A stretch of 39,038 bases of DNA from an uncultured Actinomycetes bacterium. GTDB lineage: Bacteria > Actinomycetota > Actinomycetes > Mycobacteriales > Mycobacteriaceae. Positions within the stretch are counted from its first letter, which is position 1. Every line of letters begins with the position of its first letter. A model generated the notes under the pieces. It saw nothing but the letters and a program-made list of their open reading frames with translations, did not search any database and was not told the origin of the DNA. The stretch lies in assembly GCA_903884065.1 (NCBI GenBank), contig CAISDL010000005.1, positions 1-39,038 on the forward strand, written 5' to 3'. The position numbers and the translations under genes are program-made. Of this stretch, positions 9,350-18,160 are shown piece after piece.

Positions 9350-9539
9350 GCTGAGATCCCTTCGTCGTTACGGCTCGCAAGCATGATTGCACGAGACCGC
9401 GGGCCGCCGCCGTTTACCGTCGTTGCCCCCCGTGTCGCGCAGCGAAGGTAGGGCTGACCAACGAAGGCGGCCGACCGGTTTCGGTGTTTGCCACACTGAC
9501 CGGTCCGGCGCCGGGGGCGTCGCGACCCCGGTGCGATGC

Positions 9540-9560
9540 TAGGTTTTGACAGGCGTCAAA
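9540..9560 (+). promoter_or_regulatory. Promoter -10 overlapped by a 16-bp palindromic operator
   Basis: TAGGTT at 9540-9545 fits a TANNNT -10 element. It is overlapped by TTTGAC-AGGC-GTCAAA at 9545-9560, a perfect 6-bp inverted repeat with a 4-bp spacer. The expected transcription start (about 9552) falls inside the palindrome, the usual geometry for a TetR- or GntR-type repressor. The ribosome binding site AGGGAAGGG follows before the ATG at 9573. No regulator gene is adjacent, so the regulator must be encoded elsewhere. Confidence 0.55.
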
Positions 9561-9572
9561 TAAGGGAAGGGC

Positions 9573-11054
9573 ATGCCGATGAGCCTCGAGCCGCGGACAC
9601 CGGTGCTGATCGGAGCCGGGCAGGTCAATCAGCGCACCGAGGAGTCCGGCGTCGAACCGGTCGATCTGATGGCGTTGGCCGCCCGGGAGGCGGCCGATCC
9701 CCGGATCCTGGCTGCGGTGGACTCCATCCGCGTGGTGAATCTGCTGTCGTGGCGCTACCGCGATCCGGGCCTGTTGCTCGGTCAGCGGATCGGAGCGGTG
9801 CAGGCGAGGACGCAGTACACTGGCATCGGGGGCAACACGCCGCAATCGCTGGTGAACCAGACCTGCCTCGACATCCAGCAGGGCCGCGCCGACGTGGTAC
9901 TGCTCGCCGGCGGTGAGACGTGGCGCACCCGGATGCGCTTGCGCGCCAGGGGGATCCGGCCGGACTGGACCCGGCAGGACGATTCGGTCCCGGTGCCGCC
10001 CGGCGCGGGCGCCGACGTTCCGATGGCGGGTCCCGCCGAGGACCGCATCGGACTGGACCGGCCGTCGTTCGTCTACCCGATGTTCGAAGAATCGTTGCGA
10101 ATCGCCAACGGCGAGTCGATCGAGGACCACCGTTCCCGGATCGGGGAGTTGTGGGCACAGTTCAGCGCGGTGGCGGCGGGGAACCCGAACGCCTGGGTGC
10201 GCGAGGCGTTGACCGCCGACCAGATCACCGAGACCGGCCCGGACAACCGGATGATCAGCTGGCCTTACCCGAAACTGATGAACTCCAACAACATGGTGGA
10301 TCAGTCCGCGGCTGTGGTGCTGTGTTCGGTGGAGAAGGCGCAGTACCTTCAGATTCCGCGCGACCAGTGGGTGTTTCCCCACGCCGGCACCGACTCTCAC
10401 GACACTTACAGCATCGCCGAACGCGACGAACTGCACCGCAGTCCGGCCATCCGGATCGGCGGCGCGCGGGTGCTGGAACTGGCCGGGGTCGGACTCGACG
10501 ACATCGACCACGTCGACGTCTACTCGTGCTTTCCGTCGGCGGTGCAGGTGGCGGCCCGCGAACTCGGTCTACCCGTGGGTGATCCGGACCGTCCGCTCAC
10601 CGTCACCGGCGGGCTGACCTTCGCCGGCGGACCGTGGAACAACTACGTCATGCATTCGATTGCGACGATGGCGCAACGGCTGCGCGAGAACCCCGGCTGC
10701 CGGGGGCTGATCACGGCCAATGGCGGATATCTGACCAAGCACAGCTTCGGCGTCTACAGCGCCACTCCTCCCGCGGGTGCGTTCCGCTGGGAAGACGTTC
10801 AGGAGGCCGTCGACCGGGAGCCCACCCGTGCCGCACTGGTGGAGTGGGAGGGCGTCGGCACCGTGGAGTCCTGGACCACCCCGTATGGCCGGGATGGCAA
10901 CCCGGAGAAGGCTTTCCTGACCGTGCGCACCCCCGACGGTTCCCGGGTGCTGGCCGTGGTGGCCGACGCCGACGAGGCCGCGGCGACCGTCGCCGGGGAC
11001 ATCGCGGGTTCGGCGGTTCGGGTACGCGGCGACGGCACGGCAACGCTGCGCTGA
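9573..11054 (+). CDS. Thiolase-fold acetyl-CoA acetyltransferase-like protein (Rv1867-like)
   Basis: A 493-residue thiolase-superfamily protein of the type annotated as acetyl-CoA acetyltransferase in mycobacteria, matching Rv1867 in length and order. Recognisable segments are PVLIGAGQVNQRTEE at the N terminus, DVVLLAGGETWRTRMR, VDVYSCFPSAVQVAARELG, and TGGLTFAGGPWNNYVMH. The usual thiolase nucleophile context (N-x-C-x-SG) is replaced by GIGGNTPQSLVNQTC, and the C-terminal Cys-Gly-Gly-Gly by TANGGYLTKHS. Classical thiolysis or condensation is therefore doubtful. Start ATG 9573 (or 9579) follows a clear GGGAAGGG. Expression is probably controlled by the palindrome just upstream. Confidence 0.85.
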   Translation: MPMSLEPRTPVLIGAGQVNQRTEESGVEPVDLMALAAREAADPRILAAVDSIRVVNLLSWRYRDPGLLLGQRIGAVQARTQYTGIGGNTPQSLVNQTCLDIQQGRADVVLLAGGETWRTRMRLRARGIRPDWTRQDDSVPVPPGAGADVPMAGPAEDRIGLDRPSFVYPMFEESLRIANGESIEDHRSRIGELWAQFSAVAAGNPNAWVREALTADQITETGPDNRMISWPYPKLMNSNNMVDQSAAVVLCSVEKAQYLQIPRDQWVFPHAGTDSHDTYSIAERDELHRSPAIRIGGARVLELAGVGLDDIDHVDVYSCFPSAVQVAARELGLPVGDPDRPLTVTGGLTFAGGPWNNYVMHSIATMAQRLRENPGCRGLITANGGYLTKHSFGVYSATPPAGAFRWEDVQEAVDREPTRAALVEWEGVGTVESWTTPYGRDGNPEKAFLTVRTPDGSRVLAVVADADEAAATVAGDIAGSAVRVRGDGTATLR

Positions 11055-11070
11055 CACGGCCCGGACATGA

Positions 11071-11108
11071 CAGCAGGCCTGCCGCCCCGAATGGCGACAG
11101 GCCTGCTG
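11071..11108. terminator. Bidirectional terminator hairpin
   Basis: CAGCAGGCCTG (11071-11081) and its perfect inverted copy CAGGCCTGCTG (11098-11108) with a 16-nt loop lie between the convergent Rv1867-like gene (stop 11054) and the antigen 85-like gene (stop 11120). No T-run follows, as is common for mycobacterial stem-loop terminators. It could end transcription from both sides. Confidence 0.65.
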
Positions 11109-11119
11109 GTGACGAATTC

Positions 11120-12247
<1,128 letters not shown>

Positions 12248-12264
12248 TCAGGTCACGTGTCGAA

Positions 12265-13710
12265 TCAGCTGAGGTCAGAGGGCATTTCGAGGTCGGAATC
12301 CGCTGCAGCCGTGGCGTCGTCGACGTCGGTGGCTGCTGTGCGCGCACGTTCGCGGCGTTCGTCGATCGCCTGGCTGAGATCCTTTAGCAACTCAGGTTTG
12401 CGAAACACCAACTGCTCCAATGTCTTTCGGTCAAGTTGCAGCATGGTCACCTCGCCGACCGCGTAAGCGCTGCCGGTCACCGGCTCGCGGGTCAGTGTCG
12501 TCTGGCCGATGAAGTCGCCCTCGTGAAGTGTGGTCACTGGAATCAGGGCCCCGTCACTGCCGGTGACCACAAGCCGTACCCGGCCCTTGACCACGAACGA
12601 CATCACCGCCGGGACCTCGCCGCTGCGCTGCATCATCTCGTCGGCGCCGTACCGGGTGACCACGACGTGCGGTAGCAATGTCTCGAGTTCCGAACTGCCG
12701 GCACGAAGTATCGGTGCGATCTTGCGCAGTGCGTCGGCCCGCCGCTTGGGCGTGGAGAAGTCGTCCTCAAGTCCGTCCAGACGCAAGCCGGCGCGGCGGG
12801 CGGCATACCAGAGCCACCGTTGGAACGTCGACCGCGCCGCGAGATCGTCGGCGGGGGAGCCCACCGGGATCGTGACGGTGTATCCGGTGCTGGAGTTAGC
12901 GCTGGCCGTCGGCTGACCGTCGGGATGCAGATGCGGCAGATCCCCCGCCACGTCGGTCAACAGCGCGCAGACCTCGTCCGGTGCGTCGGTGCCGGAGAAC
13001 TTCGTCTCCACGGTGATGGTGTGGCCGCCGGCCGGTCGGCTCAGGTTGGCGAAGGCCTGTCCGGCCAGAACGGAGTTCGGGATGATCTCCAGCCCGCTGC
13101 CGGTGTTGATGTGGGTCGCCCGCCAGTTGACTTCGACGACGCGGCCGCTTGCCGAGGTGGTCTGGACCCAGTCGCCGATCTGGAACGGCTGCTCGAAGAG
13201 CAGCAGCAGGCCGGAGATGATCTGGCCCACCGAGTTCTGCAGGGTCAGGCCCAGAACGATGGAGCTGATGCCCAGCGCGGTGAACAGACCGCCGACGTTG
13301 GCCCCCCACACGTAGGCGAAGATCATCGCCACGCCCACGGCGATGATCGCGAATCGCGCAACGTCGACGAAGATCGTCGGCATCCGCCTCCGCCAACTGC
13401 CCTGCGGTGCGATCTCGAAGACGGTCCCGCTGACCCCGTACAGCACCATGATCAGAATGAGGACGCCGAGAACCGTCGACAGGATCCGAATCGGTGTCGC
13501 ATCCACCGAGACATTGGTGGTCTGCGTCAACAGCAGCAGGAGCGCTCCCAGTGGCACGATCACTGTCCGCAGCAGTCCGACCGGTCGGGCAAGGAAACTG
13601 CCCCTGCGCGTCAGCGCATGCTGCACCTCGGTGAGCAACACCAGTACGGTCGGCAGACCGACCGCGATGATGATCGACCAGTAGAACCACGGTGCGGTCA
13701 GGACGTTCAC
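12265..13710 (-). CDS. MscS-family mechanosensitive channel with cNMP-binding-type domain (Rv2434c-like)
   Basis: A 481-residue membrane protein. Residues 1-160 contain about four or five transmembrane segments. The MscS pore and beta domain follow (ALGISSIVLGLTLQNSVGQI, FEQPFQIGDWVQ, VEVNWRATHINTGSGLEIIP). Residues about 340-450 form a cyclic-nucleotide-binding-type beta barrel (VVVTRYGADEMMQR, GRVRLVVTGSDGALI, LHEGDFIGQTTLT). In that barrel the phosphate-cassette Glu is Gln (FIGQ) and the usual Arg-Ser/Thr-Ala reads GSA, so standard cAMP binding is doubtful. GTG start at 13710 overlaps the cyclase stop by 4 nt. Same size and pairing as M. tuberculosis Rv2434c/Rv2435c. Confidence 0.9.
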   Translation of the reverse strand: MNVLTAPWFYWSIIIAVGLPTVLVLLTEVQHALTRRGSFLARPVGLLRTVIVPLGALLLLLTQTTNVSVDATPIRILSTVLGVLILIMVLYGVSGTVFEIAPQGSWRRRMPTIFVDVARFAIIAVGVAMIFAYVWGANVGGLFTALGISSIVLGLTLQNSVGQIISGLLLLFEQPFQIGDWVQTTSASGRVVEVNWRATHINTGSGLEIIPNSVLAGQAFANLSRPAGGHTITVETKFSGTDAPDEVCALLTDVAGDLPHLHPDGQPTASANSSTGYTVTIPVGSPADDLAARSTFQRWLWYAARRAGLRLDGLEDDFSTPKRRADALRKIAPILRAGSSELETLLPHVVVTRYGADEMMQRSGEVPAVMSFVVKGRVRLVVTGSDGALIPVTTLHEGDFIGQTTLTREPVTGSAYAVGEVTMLQLDRKTLEQLVFRKPELLKDLSQAIDERRERARTAATDVDDATAAADSDLEMPSDLS

Positions 13711-15893
13711 GGCCGGTCTTCCGACAGGCGCCAGGCCGGCTCGTCGTGATCATCGACGGTGATCGTTCCGGCCGGCGCGTATTGCACGGCGTCGCGAGTG
13801 GCGTCGTAGACGTCCTGGCTGACGTAGACGCCCGGCTCGGACAGGCCCCGCCGGATCTTGGATGCCAGATGCACTGCGCCACCCCAGAGGTCGTACACCA
13901 GGCCCGCCCGGCCGATCAGGCCGCTGGTCACCGTGCCGGTGTCGATCCCTGCCCGCAACTGGATGCTGCGGCCCGTTTCGGCGTTGAAACGGTCAACGAT
14001 CCGCTGCATGTCGATGGCGAAATCGACGGTCCGGCGGATGTTGTCCAGGCGTGGCACCGTCAGCCCGCAACTGGCCAGATATCCGTTGTGGGTGTTGCGG
14101 ACCCGTTCGATGCCGTTGCTCTCGGCGGCGGCGTCGAACTGGCGCATCAATTTGTTGATGAACGTCAGCGACTGGCCGGCGTCGAGATCTCCGGACAGTT
14201 CGTCGAGGCCGATCAGGTCGGCGTAGATGACCGTCACGTCCTGATGGTCCTCGGCGATGTTCTGCTCGCCGTCGCGGTAGCGTTCGACCACCGACTCGGG
14301 CATCAGCGACGTCAGCAGTCGGTCGTTCTCGGCGCGCTGCTCGGTGAGCAACTGGTGTTTGACGGCCAGGTTGCTGCCCATCTCGTTGAAAGCCGCCGCG
14401 AGATCACCGAATTCGTCTTTGGAATCAACCGGAAGCCGAACGGTGTAGTCACCGGTGCTGATCTTCTGGGCCCCGTCCTCAAGGCGCTTGATCGGGCGCA
14501 CGAACAACCGTGACCACACCATGGCGGCGAGGCAGGCCAGGAAGATGATCAGCGCCGTCGACCGGACGAGTTTGTGGGCGAAGTTGCGTTCCGGGGCGAA
14601 GGCCTCACCGGAGTCCACTGCCGCGACGACGACCCAGTTAAGGCCCTTGAGGTTCAGCGGAGCGTAGGCCTGCAGGGCCCGGTTGCCGAGATAGTCGGTG
14701 GCGACCAGGGTTCCGGTTTCCCCCCGCTGCGCGGCTTCGGTGGCCTTGGTGCCGACCGGCTGAACCAATACGGTGGTGCCCTGTTGGATGGCGCGCTCGG
14801 CGACCGCCGGCGGCGTTCCCGCCTTGACGACAGCGGCTTTGTAGGCTTCCGGATCCTGGAGGAACAGCCGGGAGTCCGACCGCATCAGGTCGTCCTTGCC
14901 GACCACGAACGTCTCCCCGGTGCGGCCCATGCCTGCGCGTTCCCACTGCCGTTCGCCGGTCATCAGGTTGCTGACGATCGTGGCCGGGTACTCCACGGCC
15001 AGCACGCCCAGCGCCCGGCCCGGCGGCCCGATCGGAACCAGCATCCACGCGGTCGGCTGCCCCGACGGCAGGTATTCGGCGAAGTCGGTGATGTCGACGT
15101 AGTCGATGTCGTTGGAGGCCATGGCTTTTCGGAAGGCGTCGGGCAGGAATCCTTCTCCGCGGTAGGGCCCGGTGAGGATGTTGGTGCCGAGCTCGACGCC
15201 CTTCTTCACGCTGTAGACCACGTCGCCCTTGGGGTTGATCAGGAAGGCGTCCCGGAATGCCATCCGTTTGACGATCTCGCTGAAGTACCCCTCGTAGCGC
15301 GCGTTCGCCCCCGACCAGATGCTGCCGTCGCGGACATCGTTGGCGGTGGCCGCCGGATCACGGGCAGCGGTGGGCATCGTGTAGCGGGCCTGGAGGTAGC
15401 GTGCCGCGGGTGCAGTCGGCAACAGCGCGTTGACGTCGAGGTTGTTGTCATCGTTGGCTTTGAACTTGGCGGTGTAATAGTCGACGATGGCGCGATCCTG
15501 CTCGGGCGTGACGGTGGCGTCGTTGAGTTGCTCGAAGCCGGCGTTGAATGCATTCATCGCGCCGCTCATGGTCTCGCCGCGGGAGAAAATCACCAGCGAA
15601 CCGGTGATGTCGTTGAGGCCCATCTCGAGAACCCGCGCCTGGGCCTCGCGGACGCCGGTGAGTCGGTCGAACACCGCGGCGCGCAGTGAACTGCGGCCGG
15701 ACTGGAACCCGATCCCGCCGGCGATCCCGGTGGCCAGCACGCTCATGGTGAGCAGCATCAGCATCAGCTTGGACTGGATGCTGACCCGCTCGAGCAGGCT
15801 GCGCTTGGATCTGCGGCGCCGCAACCGTTCGGCGAGGACTGACCGGGATTCGGCCGATACCCCGTCGGGCGCATGATCGGGCGGTGCCGACAT
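13707..15893 (-). CDS. Receptor-type class III nucleotide cyclase homologue (Rv2435c-like), degenerate active site
   Basis: A 728-residue protein. TM1 is at about residues 44-66, followed by a large extracellular Cache-like sensor (about 67-435), TM2 (about 446-468), a HAMP linker (FVRPIKRLEDGAQKISTGDY) and a cyclase homology domain (about 545-720). Against canonical cyclases the first metal Asp (VIYADLIGL) and the adenine-site Asp (VYDLWGG) are kept. The adenine-site Lys is Arg, the second metal Asp is Asn (RNTHNGYLAS), and the transition-state Asn/Arg pair is His/Lys (GAVHLASKI). Turnover is therefore predicted to be weak or absent. ATG 15893 follows GAAGGAA. The stop overlaps the start of the MscS-cNMP gene, so the two are translationally coupled. 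Confidence 0.9.
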   Translation of the reverse strand: MSAPPDHAPDGVSAESRSVLAERLRRRRSKRSLLERVSIQSKLMLMLLTMSVLATGIAGGIGFQSGRSSLRAAVFDRLTGVREAQARVLEMGLNDITGSLVIFSRGETMSGAMNAFNAGFEQLNDATVTPEQDRAIVDYYTAKFKANDDNNLDVNALLPTAPAARYLQARYTMPTAARDPAATANDVRDGSIWSGANARYEGYFSEIVKRMAFRDAFLINPKGDVVYSVKKGVELGTNILTGPYRGEGFLPDAFRKAMASNDIDYVDITDFAEYLPSGQPTAWMLVPIGPPGRALGVLAVEYPATIVSNLMTGERQWERAGMGRTGETFVVGKDDLMRSDSRLFLQDPEAYKAAVVKAGTPPAVAERAIQQGTTVLVQPVGTKATEAAQRGETGTLVATDYLGNRALQAYAPLNLKGLNWVVVAAVDSGEAFAPERNFAHKLVRSTALIIFLACLAAMVWSRLFVRPIKRLEDGAQKISTGDYTVRLPVDSKDEFGDLAAAFNEMGSNLAVKHQLLTEQRAENDRLLTSLMPESVVERYRDGEQNIAEDHQDVTVIYADLIGLDELSGDLDAGQSLTFINKLMRQFDAAAESNGIERVRNTHNGYLASCGLTVPRLDNIRRTVDFAIDMQRIVDRFNAETGRSIQLRAGIDTGTVTSGLIGRAGLVYDLWGGAVHLASKIRRGLSEPGVYVSQDVYDATRDAVQYAPAGTITVDDHDEPAWRLSEDRP

Positions 15894-15946
15894 CGAGTTC
15901 CTTCCCTCTGCCAGCCACGATGGCGTTGGCTTCGACCAGCCGAGGG

Positions 15947-15952
15947 TAGCCT
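15947..15952 (+). promoter_or_regulatory. Remnant leaderless promoter of the DUF1810 pseudogene
   Basis: TAGCCT fits TANNNT and ends 7 nt before the GTG at 15960, the spacing expected for leaderless mycobacterial transcripts. It survives although the gene downstream is broken. Confidence 0.4.
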
Positions 15953-15959
15953 GTCCGGG

Positions 15960-16209
15960 GTGGACGACCCCGATAACCTGCAGCGTTTCGTGGGTGCTCA
16001 GTCTGATGTCTACGGCGCGACCATCCGGGCCGGAGCCCGATCGAGGCGATCCTCGGGCCGGTCGACCCGCTCACACTTCGATCCTCGATGACGCTGTTCG
16101 CCCAGGCGAGCACCGATACCGCCGACCGGACCTGTTCGGGGCGGTGCTGGCCCGGTACTACGCCGGGGAGCCCGACCAGCGCACGCTGCGGTGCTCAGCG
16201 GGGCCGTAG
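15960..16209 (+). pseudogene. Decayed DUF1810-family gene (Rv1873-like remnant)
   Basis: Three pieces of a DUF1810 protein lie in three different frames. 15960-16048 reads VDDPDNLQRFVGAQSDVYG (N terminus). 16049-16110 reads ILGPVDPLTLRSSMTLFAQA (C-terminal half). 16132-16206 reads LFGAVLARYYAGEPDQRTLR and ends at TAG 16207-16209. Intact members are about 140-150 residues. Here the segment between pieces 1 and 2, including the conserved W-F-P-Q region, is missing (roughly 50-60 codons), and a further frameshift separates pieces 2 and 3. The position fits Rv1873 in the syntenic M. tuberculosis region. The 3' end overlaps the GH13 gene by 15 bp. Confidence 0.8.
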
Positions 16210-17502
16210 GATCAGCCAGCCGCGGGGCGCGATCTCGGTGTGGCCGACGACGTCCTGCGGGGGTGCGCCGGTGCCGGCGAGAACCTCCGCCGGCCGGCCG
16301 GTCAATTCCGCCACCGACAGCGGCGCCGGTGAGTCGTCGAGGTTGAGTGCGACGATCAGTGCGTCGTCGCCGTGTCGGGTCTGAAAGACATAGCAGCGGT
16401 TTTCCAGGCGCAGCGCCGAGGTACGCGCATCGTGGAGCCACGGGTGCCGGCGGCGCAGCCCGATGAGGTAGCGATGCAGGTTGAGGATGTCGCCGGCGTC
16501 GCCGCCGACTTCGGTTGGGGGCATCGTGAACTCGGGCCGCACGGCGTCGTCGCCGCCTGCGCGGTCCTCCTTGATGCCGCGATAACCCAGCTCGTCGCCG
16601 GCGTAGATCGAGGGCACCCCGCCGATGGTGAACAGCAGGACCAGCGCGTGTCCGAGGTGTTCGGGCCGCTCCAGCTTGCTGGCGATCCGGGTGACGTCGT
16701 GGTTGCCGACGAAGGTCAGGGGGGAGAAGGTGTCCTGAAAGGCGTTGTGGCGCTGCAGGGCCCAGTCCAGTTCGTGGAAGTTGCCGTCATTGAGGCTGCT
16801 CCAGACGGCCTTCCACAACTCATACTGGGTCACCGAGTCCACACCGGAGGCGGCGACGAAGGCGCTGTAGTCGCCGTGGATCACCTCGGCGACGAACCAG
16901 GCGTCGGCATGGTTGGCCCGGACCCGGGGGATGACCTGCGCCCAGAACGATTCCGGCAGGGCGTAGGCGGCGTCCAGGCGCCACCCGTCGGCTCCACGGC
17001 CCAGCCAGTGCGCCATCACGTCGGCGGTGTAGTCGACGACGGCGGGGTTGCGGTGGTTCAGTGCGATCAACTCGCCGTGGCCTTCGAAGGTGTGGAACCG
17101 CCCCGGACGGCCGCGGAACCAGGAGGCGGCCTCGGGGTCCCGGTGCTCGACGGCGTCGCGGTAACGCGGGAAGTCGGTCCCGACGTGATTGAACACGCCG
17201 TCGAGCAGCACCTTCAGTCCACGCCGGTGCGCCTCGTCAACGAGTCGGTCGAAATCGCCGTCGTCGCCCAGCCTCGGGTCGATCCGGTAGTGATCGGTGG
17301 TGTCGTAGCCGTGGGTGCGGGAGTCGAACACCGGGCCGAGTGCGATCCCGGAGGCGCCGAGGTCGATGGCGTGGTCGAGCCAGTCGATCAGCCGCCCGAG
17401 GCGGTGCTCGCCCGGATCGGGCGGTTGCGCCGCGGGGAAGGCGCCGACGAACCCCAGCGGGTAGACCTGCCACCAGATTGCGTGGCGTACCCACTCCGGC
17501 AT
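16195..17502 (-). CDS. GH13 alpha-amylase-family glycoside hydrolase
   Basis: A 435-residue compact GH13 enzyme acting on alpha-glucosidic bonds. The four conserved regions are visible: region I DGVFNHVGTD, region II GWRLDAAYAL (nucleophile Asp), region III WFVAEVIHGDY (acid/base Glu) and region IV FVGNHDVTR. The C-terminal beta domain ends with EIAPRGWLILRPR. No signal peptide, so probably intracellular. Substrate cannot be read from sequence; maltodextrin, glycogen-derived glucan or trehalose-related sugars are all possible. The ATG at 17502 has no ribosome binding site, but TAACCT on the minus strand ends 6 nt upstream, so the mRNA may be leaderless. The divergent thioesterase starts 21 nt away. 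Confidence 0.88.
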   Translation of the reverse strand: MPEWVRHAIWWQVYPLGFVGAFPAAQPPDPGEHRLGRLIDWLDHAIDLGASGIALGPVFDSRTHGYDTTDHYRIDPRLGDDGDFDRLVDEAHRRGLKVLLDGVFNHVGTDFPRYRDAVEHRDPEAASWFRGRPGRFHTFEGHGELIALNHRNPAVVDYTADVMAHWLGRGADGWRLDAAYALPESFWAQVIPRVRANHADAWFVAEVIHGDYSAFVAASGVDSVTQYELWKAVWSSLNDGNFHELDWALQRHNAFQDTFSPLTFVGNHDVTRIASKLERPEHLGHALVLLFTIGGVPSIYAGDELGYRGIKEDRAGGDDAVRPEFTMPPTEVGGDAGDILNLHRYLIGLRRRHPWLHDARTSALRLENRCYVFQTRHGDDALIVALNLDDSPAPLSVAELTGRPAEVLAGTGAPPQDVVGHTEIAPRGWLILRPR

Positions 17503-17508
17503 GAGCTC

Positions 17509-17514
17509 AGGTTA
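17509..17514 (-). promoter_or_regulatory. -10 element for leaderless GH13 gene
   Basis: Minus-strand TAACCT (plus-strand AGGTTA) ends 6 nt before the ATG at 17502, matching the leaderless geometry. The opposite strand carries TTAGAT at 17512-17517, 6 nt before the divergent GTG at 17524, a poorer match to TANNNT. Confidence 0.45.
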
Positions 17515-17523
17515 GATGCAGGG

Positions 17524-18159
17524 GTGCTGGAGTTCACCGTCGAGGACTGGTCCGAGGCGGACGTCGCCCGTATGCGCGGCCTCTACCAGCCGCTGGCGGA
17601 ATCGGTTCGTGCTCTCGTGGACGCCACCATTCGCACCGAGGCCGACGCGGACACCGTCGCCGAGGTCAAGCGCGACATCGACGCTGCGGTGGCCCGGTTG
17701 CGCGAGCGGCAGATCGACGGGGCATTCGGCGTGCGGGTCGGCGCCGACGGCCGGGGCATCAGTTGGGGTAACGCGGTGATCGGTGTCCGTAACGCCCTGG
17801 CCCCACCGGTGGTGACCCACCGCGACGAGTCGGGCCGGATCTGGGCCGAATTCGAGCTCGGTGCGGCCTATGAGGGCCCGCCCGGGCATGTGCATGGCGG
17901 GGTGTCGGCCCTGATCCTCGACCACGTGCTGGGCGAGGCGGCCAGCCCCGACCAGAAGCCGCGCTTCACCGGCAGCATCACGGTGCGCTATCTGCGTGCC
18001 ACCCCGCTGGGGCCGCTGCGCACCGAAGCCATCCGCACCCGCACCGAAGGTGTCAAGACGTACTGCACCGGCACCATCGCCGATGCCGAGGGGATCACGG
18101 TGGAAGCCGAGGGCGTGTTCATCACGCCGCGCTGGCTCAGGGATCGTCCAGGGGAGTGA
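17524..18159 (+). CDS. PaaI/THEM4-like hotdog-fold acyl-CoA thioesterase
   Basis: A 211-residue protein with a helical N-terminal half (residues 1-75) and a C-terminal hotdog domain. Its signature GPPGHVHGGVSALILDHVLG corresponds to the HGG-containing active-site helix of PaaI-type thioesterases, followed by the strands GSITVRYLRATPLG and ITVEAEGVFITPRW. It probably hydrolyses an acyl-CoA; the acyl group is unknown. I set the start at GTG 17524, because the reading frame upstream lies inside the divergent GH13 gene. No Shine-Dalgarno is present, and a weak -10 suggests a leaderless message. The stop lies 1 nt from that of the convergent arylsulfatase. Confidence 0.85.
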   Translation: MLEFTVEDWSEADVARMRGLYQPLAESVRALVDATIRTEADADTVAEVKRDIDAAVARLRERQIDGAFGVRVGADGRGISWGNAVIGVRNALAPPVVTHRDESGRIWAEFELGAAYEGPPGHVHGGVSALILDHVLGEAASPDQKPRFTGSITVRYLRATPLGPLRTEAIRTRTEGVKTYCTGTIADAEGITVEAEGVFITPRWLRDRPGE

Positions 18160-18160
18160 C

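Noticed and set aside
16372..17523. Long + strand frame running through the GH13 gene into the thioesterase
   Set aside because: Only the part from GTG 17524 has protein-family character; the rest is the shadow of the minus-strand GH13 gene.
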